Shown here: piece by piece, positions 36,903 to 45,702 of the stretch
Numbering within the stretch: the first letter of the stretch is position 1
Layout: every line of letters begins with the position of its first letter
NCBI RefSeq assembly: GCF_017830045.1
Contig: NZ_JAEDXU010000016.1
Span: forward strand, 22,779-86,778
DNA from: Enterococcus larvae
GTDB taxonomy: Bacteria; Bacillota; Bacilli; Lactobacillales; Enterococcaceae
DNA: 64,000 bases
Direction: 5' to 3'
Notes under the pieces: model-generated
What the model saw: only the letters and a program-made list of their open reading frames with translations
Told to the model about the DNA's origin: nothing
Database searches by the model: none
Made by a program: the position numbers and the translations under genes

Positions 36903-37221
36903 ATTCTTTTACTTCCTTATTCATTTGCGAATACTCATTAGTAAAACGAACCGGTTTACTGATGAGTCTCATCGGCATTGAAGAAAGGAATTTACTGAAA
37001 TCTCTTCGTGCTTCTTCAGATAAACGTCCAGGCTTGGAAATAAGACGTTCATATAAGTAATGATAAAATTCTTTCATTGCATCAACATCGATGCTCATTT
37101 GACTATGACATTCTTCACATTCAATACTAGAGATGACTTCGTTCATATACTGAATATCGTGAAGCGTCTCTTTTTGGCAATGCATACAGAAAAGCATTGC
37201 TTTCTCATCATGAAACAACAT
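36862..37221 (-). CDS. Conserved zinc-ribbon-like protein, function unknown
   Basis: A 119-aa protein. Two CxxC pairs (FCMHCQKET near residue 13 and IECEECHSQM near 36) suggest one zinc ribbon in the N-terminal third; the rest is helical and ends DDDPDE. It is of the type annotated bh-protein in Firmicutes; I know no function. The ATG at 37221 sits 8 nt after GGGGG; a GTG three codons earlier overlaps that site. It begins the minus-strand group with lipL and the dNTPase. Confidence 0.72.
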   Translation of the reverse strand: MLFHDEKAMLFCMHCQKETLHDIQYMNEVISSIECEECHSQMSIDVDAMKEFYHYLYERLISKPGRLSEEARRDFSKFLSSMPMRLISKPVRFTNEYSQMNKEVKEYVSKVKQDDDPDE

Positions 37222-37511
37222 TGCTTCCACCCCCGTAATCTATTATAAACTATTTATAGCAAAAGTTACGTATGAAAACTAGAAAGTCTAAAGAAAGTTT
37301 TATTTTTTTCGTAGAATTGAAGAAAATGCTTTTTTCAGGGTTGCAACTATGCTAGAAATGTTATAAAATGTTTACATGGTTGTTTACAAATGATTTAGCT
37401 CGGAACAAATGTAAAAGGAAATAGTACTTTTATTGCTTCGGCAATCAAAATAGAGGATGTTAGAGGAACCAAAAAATTGAAATTATACTAATTGTATACA
37501 AGGAGATAGTT
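37222..37511 (+). promoter_or_regulatory. Promoter and putative operators of the E1 alpha/beta operon
   Basis: TTGCAA (37341-37346) and TAAAAT (37364-37369) are 17 nt apart. Just downstream are two direct copies of TGTTTACA (37369-37376, 37381-37388; 12-nt period) and a TGTAAA in opposite orientation at 37410-37415. TATAC-TAATT-GTATA (37484-37498), a perfect inverted repeat, abuts the ribosome site. Placement at or after the -10 fits a repressor such as the SorC-family protein encoded third in this operon. This is inferred from position only. Confidence 0.5.
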
Positions 37512-38519
37512 ATGGTGTATCTAATGGGTCAATCAAAAAATACTGGGGTAAGTTCTGTAAATGCGCTGGATGCGTACAAAGAGATGTGGGAGATACGTAT
37601 TTTCGAAGAAGCAATCCAGACATTGTTTGATGAAGGAAAAATGTACGGCACGATGCATTTGTGTATCGGACAGGAAGCAACAGCAGTCGGTGGGGCCGGC
37701 TTACTGAGAAAAGACGACTGGATGCTGTCTACACATCGGAATCATGGTCATGCAATTGCAAAGGGGACAGATCGCAGAGCGATGTTTGCTGAAATGCTTG
37801 GGAAGAAAACCGGAACCAACGGTGGAAAAGGCGGCAGTATGCATATTGCTGATCTTGATGTGGGAAATTTGGGTTCTAACGGTATTGTTGGAGGGAATTT
37901 TCCTATAGCTGCGGGAGCGGCTCTTAGTGCGCAAATGAATCATACCGATCAGGTTGTACTTTGTTACGCGGGAGACGGTGCAACAAATGAAGGAAGCTTT
38001 CATGAAGCTTTGAATTTGGCTTCTATCTGGCAGCTGCCGGTCATCTATTTGATTGAAAATAATCAGTATGGAATGAGCAGCGCTATCGAACGGATGACGA
38101 ATGTTGAACGTTTATCAGAACGCGGCAAGAGTTACGGTATCGAAAGTGTGACAATCGATGGCAATGATATCTTTGAAGTACATCAAGCAGTAGGAGACGC
38201 TGTTGAAAAAGCACGTAAGGGCGGAGGCCCAACGCTTATTGAAGCAATTACGTATCGCTATAAAGGACATTCAAAATCTGACAAGCTTCTGTATCGCTCG
38301 GAGGAAGAGTGTCAATACTGGATGGAAAATCATGATCCTATTCTACGCTTGGAACATTATTTATTAAAAGAAAAACTGGCAGAAAAACCTGAACTGGAAG
38401 CACTTGTCAGTGTTATTCGAAAAGAAACCGAAGAGATGATCCAGTCTGTTTTTGCAGATCCGGACCCATCAGTTGAAGAGCTGTGGACGAATGTATATCA
38501 AGAAGGAGGAAAAGCATGA
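37512..38519 (+). CDS. acoA: Thiamine-diphosphate-dependent dehydrogenase E1 alpha (acetoin/2-oxo acid type)
   Basis: A 335-aa alpha subunit of an acetoin or branched 2-oxo-acid dehydrogenase E1. The ThDP site is complete: GDGATNEGSFHEALNLASIWQLPVIYLIENN (near residues 155-185). THRNHGHAIAKG (near 75) and GTNGGKGGSMHIAD (near 105) are typical of AcoA/PdhA. YRYKGHSKSD is the E1 loop that is phosphorylated in eukaryotic relatives. The E2 and E3 genes that normally follow are absent. ATG at 37512 with AAGGAG 6 nt upstream. The symbol is a family-level guess. Confidence 0.82.
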   Translation: MVYLMGQSKNTGVSSVNALDAYKEMWEIRIFEEAIQTLFDEGKMYGTMHLCIGQEATAVGGAGLLRKDDWMLSTHRNHGHAIAKGTDRRAMFAEMLGKKTGTNGGKGGSMHIADLDVGNLGSNGIVGGNFPIAAGAALSAQMNHTDQVVLCYAGDGATNEGSFHEALNLASIWQLPVIYLIENNQYGMSSAIERMTNVERLSERGKSYGIESVTIDGNDIFEVHQAVGDAVEKARKGGGPTLIEAITYRYKGHSKSDKLLYRSEEECQYWMENHDPILRLEHYLLKEKLAEKPELEALVSVIRKETEEMIQSVFADPDPSVEELWTNVYQEGGKA

Positions 38520-39502
38520 TGCGGTCGATTTCTTATCTTGATGCAGTCAATGAAGCGTTGGATGAAGCACTAAAATCTGATCCTAAGGTATTTCTTCTGG
38601 GAGAGGATATTGGCGTTTACGGTGGAGGTTTCGGAGCCACACATGGTTTACAGAAAAAATATGGTACTGAACGAGTAAGAGAGACACCGATTTCTGAAAG
38701 TGCGATTGCTGGAGCTGCTGTTGGTGCGGCAATGACTGGAATGCGTCCGGTCATGGAGCTTCAATTTTCTGATTTCATTACTGTAGCGATGGATCAGCTG
38801 GTCAATCAAGCTGCGAAGATCCATTATATGTATGGCGGTAAAGCTAGTGTTCCGATGGTCATGCGAACAGCGGCCGGGTCAGGTACAGGAGCTGCTGCTC
38901 AGCACTCTCAAAGTCTGGAAAACTGGATGGCTCATATTCCGGGACTAAAGGTGATTCAGCCCTCTAATGCCTATGATGCAAAGGGATTGCTTCATGCTGC
39001 GATTGAGGATGAAAATCCAGTGATGTTTTATGAACATAAACTACTTTATAAAACAGAAATGGATGTACCAGCTTCTAAATACACATTACCGATCGGCAAA
39101 GCAGATGTGAAACGAGAAGGAAATGATATAACGATAGTAGCTACTGGTATTATGGTAAAGAAAGCACTTGATGCAGCAGCTATTTTAGCTGAGGAAGATA
39201 TCAGCCTTGAGGTTGTTGACCCAAGGACATTGGTACCTTTAGATAAGGAAACGATCCTATCCTCTGCCTCGAAAACGAAACGTGTGGTGGTAGCAACTGA
39301 AGCTGTGAAGAACAGCGGATTCAGTGCGGAGCTTACAGCTGTGATCGCTGAATCGCAAATCAGCCAACAGCTGCTTCATCCGATTGTCCGTTTGGGTGGA
39401 GAATTTGTTCCTATGCCGGCGCAGCGAGTTCTTGAAGAACAGGCGACGCCTCAAGTTGAAACCATCGTACAAGCTGTGAAACAAATGATGAAAGAGGGAT
39501 AA
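38516..39502 (+). CDS. acoB: Thiamine-diphosphate-dependent dehydrogenase E1 beta (acetoin/2-oxo acid type)
   Basis: A 328-aa E1 beta subunit, partner of the upstream gene. The ThDP-facing Glu region is LGEDIGVYGGGFGATHGLQKKYGTERVRETPISESAIAGAAVG; the C-terminal transketolase domain has IVATGIMVKKALDAA and EVVDPRTLVPLD. The start ATG at 38516 overlaps the acoA stop (ATGA) and follows GAAGGAGG, so equal expression is expected. Which 2-oxo acid or acetoin it uses cannot be decided. Confidence 0.82.
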   Translation: MMRSISYLDAVNEALDEALKSDPKVFLLGEDIGVYGGGFGATHGLQKKYGTERVRETPISESAIAGAAVGAAMTGMRPVMELQFSDFITVAMDQLVNQAAKIHYMYGGKASVPMVMRTAAGSGTGAAAQHSQSLENWMAHIPGLKVIQPSNAYDAKGLLHAAIEDENPVMFYEHKLLYKTEMDVPASKYTLPIGKADVKREGNDITIVATGIMVKKALDAAAILAEEDISLEVVDPRTLVPLDKETILSSASKTKRVVVATEAVKNSGFSAELTAVIAESQISQQLLHPIVRLGGEFVPMPAQRVLEEQATPQVETIVQAVKQMMKEG

Positions 39503-39503
39503 C

Positions 39504-40451
39504 ATGAGAATCAGTGAAGATCGTCGGAAGTTATTGAAGGTAGTGACCCTGTATTATGATGCAGGGTTGACACAGGCGGAAATTGCTAGAAAAATGTCTA
39601 TTTCCCGTCCGGTGATTTCCAAGATGCTTCAACAAGCAAAAGAAGAAGGTATTGTAAAAGTGTCTATTCATGATGATTCTGCTTATGCGGTCAAACTCAG
39701 TCTCGAACTGGCTGACCGCTATCAGCTGGATGAAGTGATTGTTGTTCCTGATAACGGTTACAGTCCGGAATTAAAAATAAAAAGAAAAGTCAGTGAAGCA
39801 GCGGCAGATTATCTAGGCAGTATTTTGGAGCCAGAGATGTCCATTGGCTTATCTTGGGGAACTACCTTGGCAGATGTGATCGATGCACTGCCATTTTACT
39901 CGTTTCCGATGATCGATGTTTGTCCTTTCGTTGGAGGAGTATCCAGTGAACATCTTTATTACGACACCAACCATCTGGCCTTTCGTTTGTCTGAAAAACT
40001 GAATAGTCGCTGTCAGTATGCCTATTTTCCTGCTTTGGCGGAAAGTACGGAGCTGGCAGATGTGTTGAATCAGAGCAATATGCTTCAAAAGGCAATGAAC
40101 CATGCAATGAAGGTGGATCTGGCAATCATTGGTGTGGGAAATCCTACAAAGCATTCAACTTGGAATGAATTGGGGTATTTTGATGAGCAGAATATGCTGG
40201 ATATCAAGCAGGATGAAATCAGAGGAGATGCAGTAGCTTCATTATTTGACAAAAATGGTCAAACAGTGAACAATACTATTAGTAGACGGATGCTGGGCAT
40301 AAAGGTCGAAGATTTGGCGGATATACCTCAGGTAATGGTAATCGGCAGCGGAAAAGAGAAAGCGGAAAGTATTCATCCGTTGTTGATTGGAAATTACTGC
40401 TCAATATTGGTGACCGACCAAATCGCCGCAGAGGCATTACTGACTATGTAA
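39504..40451 (+). CDS. SorC/DeoR-family sugar-binding transcriptional regulator
   Basis: A 315-aa regulator. The N-terminal HTH reads YYDAGLTQAEIARKMSISRPVISKMLQQAKEEGIVKVSI (about residues 16-55), the SorC layout. Residues 60-315 form the SorC effector domain, which resembles phosphosugar isomerases: IGLSWGTTLADVIDALP, GVSSEHLYYDTNHLAFRLSEKL and VGNPTKHSTW. It follows acoB by one nucleotide and is thus in the operon it most likely controls. A phosphosugar or other small ligand is expected. Confidence 0.88.
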   Translation: MRISEDRRKLLKVVTLYYDAGLTQAEIARKMSISRPVISKMLQQAKEEGIVKVSIHDDSAYAVKLSLELADRYQLDEVIVVPDNGYSPELKIKRKVSEAAADYLGSILEPEMSIGLSWGTTLADVIDALPFYSFPMIDVCPFVGGVSSEHLYYDTNHLAFRLSEKLNSRCQYAYFPALAESTELADVLNQSNMLQKAMNHAMKVDLAIIGVGNPTKHSTWNELGYFDEQNMLDIKQDEIRGDAVASLFDKNGQTVNNTISRRMLGIKVEDLADIPQVMVIGSGKEKAESIHPLLIGNYCSILVTDQIAAEALLTM

Positions 40452-40715
40452 TGTTGAGGTAGATGAAGAGAACTTGAAATCCAATAAAAAGTACACTACA
40501 ATGTATCAGTATGAAAAATGATCAGCTGCCAATGTTTCAATAGGCTGATTAAGCTGTGAGCTTGAGTAAACAGTGTGTTCTTAAGCGAATTTGTCATGTG
40601 TGCTGTTGGACTTGAAATAAGGCGACGAGCATTCGTAAAATAGAAAAACATAAGTGAAAAGGAACAAAGTAAAGCTTGTTTCGATTCATCAGTAGTAAAA
40701 AGGAGGCTCATCATA

Positions 40716-41150
40716 ATGGATTTGACGCAAGGAACAGATATTTCTATTCAATTGAAAACAGAAGTAAAGCAGGGTGGAGAAAAAAAGGATTTCTTTTTTG
40801 ATTTGACAGGTCAAATTGTAAAAATCGGAGATACCCTTTATATCCGATATAAAGAAGAGCTGGAAGATGGACAAGAAACTCCTGTAACGATCAAGGTCGA
40901 ACCAGATGGAAAAATCCAGTTGATTCGTTCCGGAGAGCTGCGGATGCGTTTGAAGTTTGGTTATCGTGAACGGTTGGAAACTACATATCGAACCCCTTAT
41001 GGACTTTTTGAAATCACTACATTCACACATAATTTGAGATTCAGTTTGAAGGATCAGCCCGTTTCTGGATCGATCGTTATTGACTATGACTTGTACTCTC
41101 AAAGTGAAAGAGTTGGGGAATACCATTTAGAGTTAGAATTTACTGCGTAA
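40716..41150 (+). CDS. YwiB-like calycin-fold protein (DUF1934)
   Basis: A 144-aa small beta-barrel protein of the family that includes B. subtilis YwiB. The whole chain alternates beta strands (ISIQLKTEVKQGGEKKDFFFDLTGQIVKIGDTLYIRYKEEL, then IQLIRSGELRMRLKFGYRERLETTYRTPYGLFEITTFTHNL, then SGSIVIDYDLYSQSERVGEYHLELEFTA). Calycins bind small hydrophobic ligands, but function is unknown. The neighbour rpoE is the usual neighbour of ywiB relatives in this group. AAAGGAGG lies 12 nt before the ATG. Confidence 0.82.
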   Translation: MDLTQGTDISIQLKTEVKQGGEKKDFFFDLTGQIVKIGDTLYIRYKEELEDGQETPVTIKVEPDGKIQLIRSGELRMRLKFGYRERLETTYRTPYGLFEITTFTHNLRFSLKDQPVSGSIVIDYDLYSQSERVGEYHLELEFTA

Positions 41151-41225
41151 TTGTGAAAGAATCAATTGCTTTTTCTGGTGTGATTTTGTATGATAAAGTG
41201 TAGACTGTGAAAGGACGTGTACTAC

Positions 41226-41852
41226 TTGGAAATTAATGTATTTGAAGGATTGAACAAGAACGAATTATCCATGATTGAAGTTGCTCATGCGATTTTAGAA
41301 CAAAAGGGAGATGTCATGGATTTCTCAGACTTGGTAAATGATATCCAAAACTATCTTGGAACGTCTGATGGCAACATCCGTGATTCTTTAGCGCAATTTT
41401 ATACAGACCTGAATATCGATGGAAGTTTCATCTCTTTGGGTGACAATCAATGGGGCCTCCGTTCATGGTATCCAATCGATTCGATCGATGAAGAAGTAAC
41501 ACATGGCCTTGATGAAGATGAAGATGATACACCACGTCGTAGAAAACGCAAGAAAGTCAACGCATTCATCATGGATACAAACGATGAAGATGCTATTGAT
41601 TATAATGATGATGATCCGGAAGATGCAGAACTGACTGCAGATGAAGATGAGGATCTATACGATGATGATGAAGACGAAGATGAAGACGAAGAAATCAAAG
41701 CATATAACAGTGATCTGCAGGAAATTGGTGCAGACGAAGACGAAGAAGACGATGAACTGGAAGAACTGACAATTATCGACGATGAAGATGTTGACAGTGA
41801 TTTTGATGATGAAGACGAGGAAGAAGAGTACGAGTCTGAAGAGGAAGAATAG
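41226..41852 (+). CDS. rpoE: DNA-directed RNA polymerase delta subunit
   Basis: A 208-aa accessory RNA polymerase subunit that speeds polymerase recycling and reduces nonspecific DNA binding. The N-terminal folded domain (about residues 1-90) has [37 protein letters not shown] and [23 protein letters not shown]. From about residue 100 the tail is a long Asp/Glu run (for instance [15 protein letters not shown]), longer than in B. subtilis. Start is inferred at a TTG (41226), 10 nt after AAGGA; a GTG at 41217 is too close. A terminator follows at 41884. Confidence 0.95.
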   Translation: MEINVFEGLNKNELSMIEVAHAILEQKGDVMDFSDLVNDIQNYLGTSDGNIRDSLAQFYTDLNIDGSFISLGDNQWGLRSWYPIDSIDEEVTHGLDEDEDDTPRRRKRKKVNAFIMDTNDEDAIDYNDDDPEDAELTADEDEDLYDDDEDEDEDEEIKAYNSDLQEIGADEDEEDDELEELTIIDDEDVDSDFDDEDEEEEYESEEEE

Positions 41853-41883
41853 TTCGATTGTCAAAAACTGAAGCAAAAGATGA

Positions 41884-41920
41884 AGAGATCGAGTGGAAGA
41901 AAACTCGTTCTCTTTTTTTG
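41884..41920 (+). terminator. Terminator of rpoE
   Basis: AGAGATCGAGT pairs with ACTCGTTCTCT (one 2-nt internal loop), followed by seven Ts. Confidence 0.85.
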
Positions 41921-42056
41921 TTAATTAAAGATAACTATTTCTTTCTTTGGGTAGTTGCAGTAGAAAACATAGAACTGATTTTTAAAAACATAACGAGAAA
42001 TAGTTGATTTTTCTTATTTATACTATATAATTTCTTATATAGAAAGGATGAGGGCG

Positions 42057-42818
42057 ATGACAGAAGCAAAACCTTATGGTACAGTGCTGATTAAAGCAGC
42101 AAAAATCATGGATCATTTATCAGAACATCCTAATCATTCTCTACAGGAAATTGCGAACAGTACTGAAATGACCGCATCAACAACAATCAAAATATTGGAT
42201 ACGCTGGTACTGATTGGTTATGTGCAGAAGAATGAGGATAAAACCTATCGCCTTGGTTCAAAGCTGATTCGTTACGCGAATCAACGACTGGAGCAGCTCG
42301 ATTTGGCGGAGATAACCTTTCCGTATTTGGAAAATCTGCAGCACACGATTGATGAAACCATCCATCTCGGAATATTGAATGAGAATGAAATCCTTTATAT
42401 CAATAAGCTTGAGCCTAAGCATCAGACGATTCGTATGTCTTCAAAGGTAGGGATTACACGTCCCTTATACAGCTCTGCTATGGGAAAAGCAGTGTTGGCA
42501 AAATTCTCTCAGGCAGATTTTGAAGCCTATCTGGGCAGTCATGCACTTACGCCTTATACAGAGAATACAATCACGAATCCTTTAAGATTGGCAAAAGAGT
42601 TGGAGGAAATCCGAAAAACTCGTGTCGCCTTTGATGACGAGGAAATGGAAAAAGATATCTTTTGTATCGGTGCATCAATAGAAAAAGAAGGTCAAATCAT
42701 CGGTGCGTTCAGTGTAAGTATGCCGAAATATCGATTGAATGAAGAAACTAAAAATTTGATCATTCAAGCTGTACTGAGAACAAAAGAAGAACTGGAACAC
42801 GTCTTGATGACTAAATAG
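42057..42818 (+). CDS. kdgR: IclR-family regulator of ketodeoxyuronate use (KdgR-like)
   Basis: A 253-aa IclR-type regulator. HTH at about residues 10-65 (SLQEIANSTEMTASTTIKILDTLVLIGYVQ), effector domain at about 75-250 (THLGILNENEILYINKL, RPLYSSAMGKAVLA). IclR proteins named KdgR control 2-keto-3-deoxygluconate genes, and kdgA, kdgK, kduI and kduD follow, so this role is likely. The ATG at 42057 lies 8 nt after AAAGGA; an ATG at 42048 overlaps it. Promoter side: a perfect inverted repeat TATATAA-TTTC-TTATATA lies at 42024-42041 in front of the gene. Confidence 0.86.
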   Translation: MTEAKPYGTVLIKAAKIMDHLSEHPNHSLQEIANSTEMTASTTIKILDTLVLIGYVQKNEDKTYRLGSKLIRYANQRLEQLDLAEITFPYLENLQHTIDETIHLGILNENEILYINKLEPKHQTIRMSSKVGITRPLYSSAMGKAVLAKFSQADFEAYLGSHALTPYTENTITNPLRLAKELEEIRKTRVAFDDEEMEKDIFCIGASIEKEGQIIGAFSVSMPKYRLNEETKNLIIQAVLRTKEELEHVLMTK

Positions 42819-42827
42819 AAAGTTATG

Positions 42828-42867
42828 CCGGAAAAGCAGATGATAGACTGTTTTTCCGGTTTTTTTG
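42828..42867 (+). terminator. Terminator of kdgR
   Basis: CCGGAAAA (42828-42835) with TTTTCCGG (42852-42859), an inner CAG/CTG stem, then a T run. Confidence 0.88.
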
Positions 42868-43008
42868 TTGTATAGACTAATGCGGGAATATACGTACATC
42901 AATGTTTGGCAAAGCTTTCTATCTGATGAGCGGATACTGGGGTAGAAGTAATGGGTTCTTTAATGATGAAATTTTTGAAGGAGTATAGGTATTTCTCTAT
43001 AAAAAACG

Positions 43009-43080
43009 TTTGCATTTTCTATTTTTCTATGTATAATGAAAGTATAAATTTCCTAATAATAAAATAATATTTCCAAATAA
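43009..43080 (+). promoter_or_regulatory. Promoter of the kdgA-kdgK-kduI-kduD operon with candidate KdgR sites
   Basis: TTTGCA (43009-43014) and TATAAT (43032-43037), 17 nt apart. Downstream are two copies of ATTTCC followed by an AT-rich run (AAATTTCCTAATAATA and ATATTTCCAAATAAG). A related AATTTCTTATATAG lies in the kdgR promoter. The shared ATTTCY core at two kdg promoters makes it a candidate KdgR site; this is my inference. Confidence 0.5.
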
Positions 43081-43096
43081 GAAAAGAGTGGTAATC

Positions 43097-43744
43097 TTGA
43101 AAAGAGTAAATATTCTTCAACGATTGGAAACAGCTGGAGTAATTGCTGTTGTTCGCGGAAAAACGAAAGATGAAGCAATCAAAGCAAGTCATGCAATCGT
43201 AAAAGGTGGCATGCATGGGCTGGAGCTGACATTTACGGTTCCTCAGGCAGATGAAGTAATTAGAGAATTGGCTGACACTTACAAGGATTCGCCGGAGGTG
43301 GTTATCGGTGCTGGAACAGTTTTAGATGCTGTTACCGCTCGTTTAGCAATTATGGCAGGTGCTGATTATATCGTGAGTCCTTCTTTTGATCGGGAAACGG
43401 CTGAGATTTGTAATCTTTACCAGATACCTTATTTACCTGGTTGTATGACAATCACAGAGATGAAGGAAGCGCTGAAAAGCGGCGTGGATATCATCAAGCT
43501 ATTTCCAGGAAGCGCTTATGGACCAAGCATCATTTCTGCATTCAAGGCACCAATACCTCACTTGAATATCATGCCGACAGGCGGAGTCAGTCTGGATAAC
43601 ATGGATGAATGGTTCAAAGCAGGAGTGATCACAGTAGGTGTGGGTGGTAACTTATTAGCACCGGCAGCTGTTGGTGATTTTGATAAGGTAACTGAAGTTG
43701 CAGCACAGTACATGGCGAAGTTCCATGAAATAAAAGGAGCATAG
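43097..43744 (+). CDS. kdgA: 2-dehydro-3-deoxy-6-phosphogluconate aldolase
   Basis: A 215-aa class I KDPG aldolase that splits KDPG into pyruvate and glyceraldehyde-3-phosphate, the last step of the uronate route. Signature segments: GVIAVVRGKTKDEAI, GLELTFTVPQADEV (Glu near 40), GAGTVLDAVTARLA, Schiff-base Lys in VDIIKLFPGSAYGP (near 130) and PTGGVSLDNMDEWFKAG. The start is inferred at a TTG (43097), with AAAAGAG 8 nt upstream; a GTG at 43088 is the alternative. It lies 2 nt before kdgK. Confidence 0.93.
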   Translation: MKRVNILQRLETAGVIAVVRGKTKDEAIKASHAIVKGGMHGLELTFTVPQADEVIRELADTYKDSPEVVIGAGTVLDAVTARLAIMAGADYIVSPSFDRETAEICNLYQIPYLPGCMTITEMKEALKSGVDIIKLFPGSAYGPSIISAFKAPIPHLNIMPTGGVSLDNMDEWFKAGVITVGVGGNLLAPAAVGDFDKVTEVAAQYMAKFHEIKGA

Positions 43745-43746
43745 CG

Positions 43747-44757
43747 ATGGGAAAAGTTGTGACCTTGGGTGAAATCATGCTGCGTTTTTCAACAGATAGT
43801 GGGATTCGTATTGCACAAACTGAAGCATTCACTGCCCATTATGGTGGTGGTGAAGCAAATGTAGCTGTATCTTTGGCAAATTATGGGCATCAGGTAGCTT
43901 TTGCAAGTAAGGTTCCGGACAACGCATTAGGCGAAGCCGTGAGAAAGCATCTTAACCGATATGGTGTAGACACGAAACATTTACTTAAAGGAGGTCCACG
44001 TTTAGGCTCTTATTATCTTGAAGCAGGTGTTGGCGAGCGAGCAGCCAGCGTCATCTATGATCGAGCAGGCTCCAGCTTCGCAGTAGTGGAAACGGCTGAG
44101 TGGAATTTAGAGGAACTGTTCAGCGGCTGTGATATTTTCCACATTTCAGGAATTACACCTGCGCTATCTGCAGCATGGAGAGATCTAACACTTGTATTGA
44201 TCAAGGCAGCAAAGCAAGCAGGATGTCTAATCAGCTTTGACGTAAATTATCGAGGAAAGCTGTGGAGCCGTGAAGAAGCAGGAAAGACAATTCGAACGAT
44301 CCTACCTTATGTGGATTATTGTTCCGCTGGAAAACTGGATGCACAGCATTTTCTAGAAGTTACTGCATATGATGGAGATTCTGAGGAAGAAGAAGCCAGC
44401 TATTACTATCGAGAAATGCAAAAGAAATATCCGAACATCTCAGTCTTTTATTCAACAAAGCGCAAGGTTCATTCGGCTAGTGCTAACGAGCTGATCGGTA
44501 CACTTTGGTCAGATGGGCATTATTATGAATCTCAGTGCCATTTGATCGATCCCATCATTGACCGTGTCGGAGGAGGAGATGCCTTTGCTGGTGGTGTACT
44601 TCACGGATTATTGAATAAGGCTGATCATCAGAAGGTCATTAACTTTGCTACGGCTGCATCAGCATTGAAGCATACAGTGCATGGTGATTGCAATCAATTC
44701 AGTCAAGAAGAGGTTGAAAGCTTTTTGGCACTTGGTTCAGGAAAAATCATTCGTTGA
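43747..44757 (+). CDS. kdgK: 2-dehydro-3-deoxygluconate kinase (PfkB family)
   Basis: A 336-aa ribokinase-like sugar kinase. It begins VVTLGEIMLRFST, has a GGGEANVAVSLANYG sugar-binding segment near 30, and ends with the PfkB signature DRVGGGDAFAGGVLHGLL (near residue 280, catalytic Asp). In this operon it makes KDPG from KDG produced by KduD. Ribosome site AAAAGGAG is 8 nt before the ATG. Confidence 0.93.
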   Translation: MGKVVTLGEIMLRFSTDSGIRIAQTEAFTAHYGGGEANVAVSLANYGHQVAFASKVPDNALGEAVRKHLNRYGVDTKHLLKGGPRLGSYYLEAGVGERAASVIYDRAGSSFAVVETAEWNLEELFSGCDIFHISGITPALSAAWRDLTLVLIKAAKQAGCLISFDVNYRGKLWSREEAGKTIRTILPYVDYCSAGKLDAQHFLEVTAYDGDSEEEEASYYYREMQKKYPNISVFYSTKRKVHSASANELIGTLWSDGHYYESQCHLIDPIIDRVGGGDAFAGGVLHGLLNKADHQKVINFATAASALKHTVHGDCNQFSQEEVESFLALGSGKIIR

Positions 44758-44862
44758 TGAAAGAATTCTGATAGAGCAGCCAAATATTATCAAACCAAAA
44801 GTATAAAGTGAAGGGAGCATTTTTGCTTCAATCACGCCAAAAATAGAGAGGAGCACTAAAAC

Positions 44863-45702
44863 ATGCAAAACATGGAAACACGTTATACACATAGTCCGGA
44901 GGATATCCGTCATTACTCAACAGAGCAATTGAGAGATGAGTTCTTAGTTGAGAAAGTATTTGTTCCAGGAACGATCACATTGACATATACACACAATGAT
45001 CGCATGATCTTCGGTGGTGTGACACCTACAAAAGAAGCATTGGAAATCAAGCTGGATAAAGAACTAGGCGTAGACTATTTCTTGGAGCGTCGTGAATTAG
45101 GCGTGATCAATATCGGTGGACCAGGCTATATCGAAATCGATGGTCAAAAGGAAGAAATGAAGAAACAGGATGGTTATTATATTGGCAAAGAAACACGTCA
45201 TGTCGTTTTCTCTTCAGAAAATCCTGAAAATCCTGCAAAATTCTATATCAGCTCAGCACCGGCACACCATAAATACCCTAACGTGAAAATCAGCATTGAT
45301 GACATCAAGCCGATGGAAACAGGCGAGCCGTTGACACTGAATGAGCGCAAAATTTATCAATACATCCATCCCAATGTATGCGAAAGCTGTCAATTACAAA
45401 TGGGTTATACAATTTTAGAACCAGGCAGCTCATGGAATACGATGCCTTGTCATACACATGAACGTCGTATGGAAGCCTATGTATACTTTGATATGGAACA
45501 GGACACTCGTGTGTTCCATATGATGGGTAAACCTGATGAAACTAAACACTTGGTAATTGATAACGAACAAGCAGCAATATCACCAAGCTGGTCTATCCAC
45601 TCAGGCGTAGGTACAAGCAACTATTCATTCATCTGGGCAATGTGTGGAGAAAATATCACATATACAGATATGGACATGGTACCAATGGATCAATTGAAAT
45701 AA
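44863..45702 (+). CDS. kduI: 5-keto-4-deoxyuronate isomerase
   Basis: A 279-aa cupin-type isomerase that converts 5-keto-4-deoxyuronate (DKI) to 2,5-diketo-3-deoxygluconate. Characteristic metal-binding residues are in MPCHTHERRMEAYVYFDM (near residue 195-210) and SPSWSIHSGVGTSNYSFIWAMCGEN (near 245). The N-terminus MQNMETRYTHSPEDIRHYSTEQLRDEFLVEKVF fits KduI. Its stop codon coincides with the first base pairs of the composite repeat R3. Confidence 0.96.
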   Translation: MQNMETRYTHSPEDIRHYSTEQLRDEFLVEKVFVPGTITLTYTHNDRMIFGGVTPTKEALEIKLDKELGVDYFLERRELGVINIGGPGYIEIDGQKEEMKKQDGYYIGKETRHVVFSSENPENPAKFYISSAPAHHKYPNVKISIDDIKPMETGEPLTLNERKIYQYIHPNVCESCQLQMGYTILEPGSSWNTMPCHTHERRMEAYVYFDMEQDTRVFHMMGKPDETKHLVIDNEQAAISPSWSIHSGVGTSNYSFIWAMCGENITYTDMDMVPMDQLK

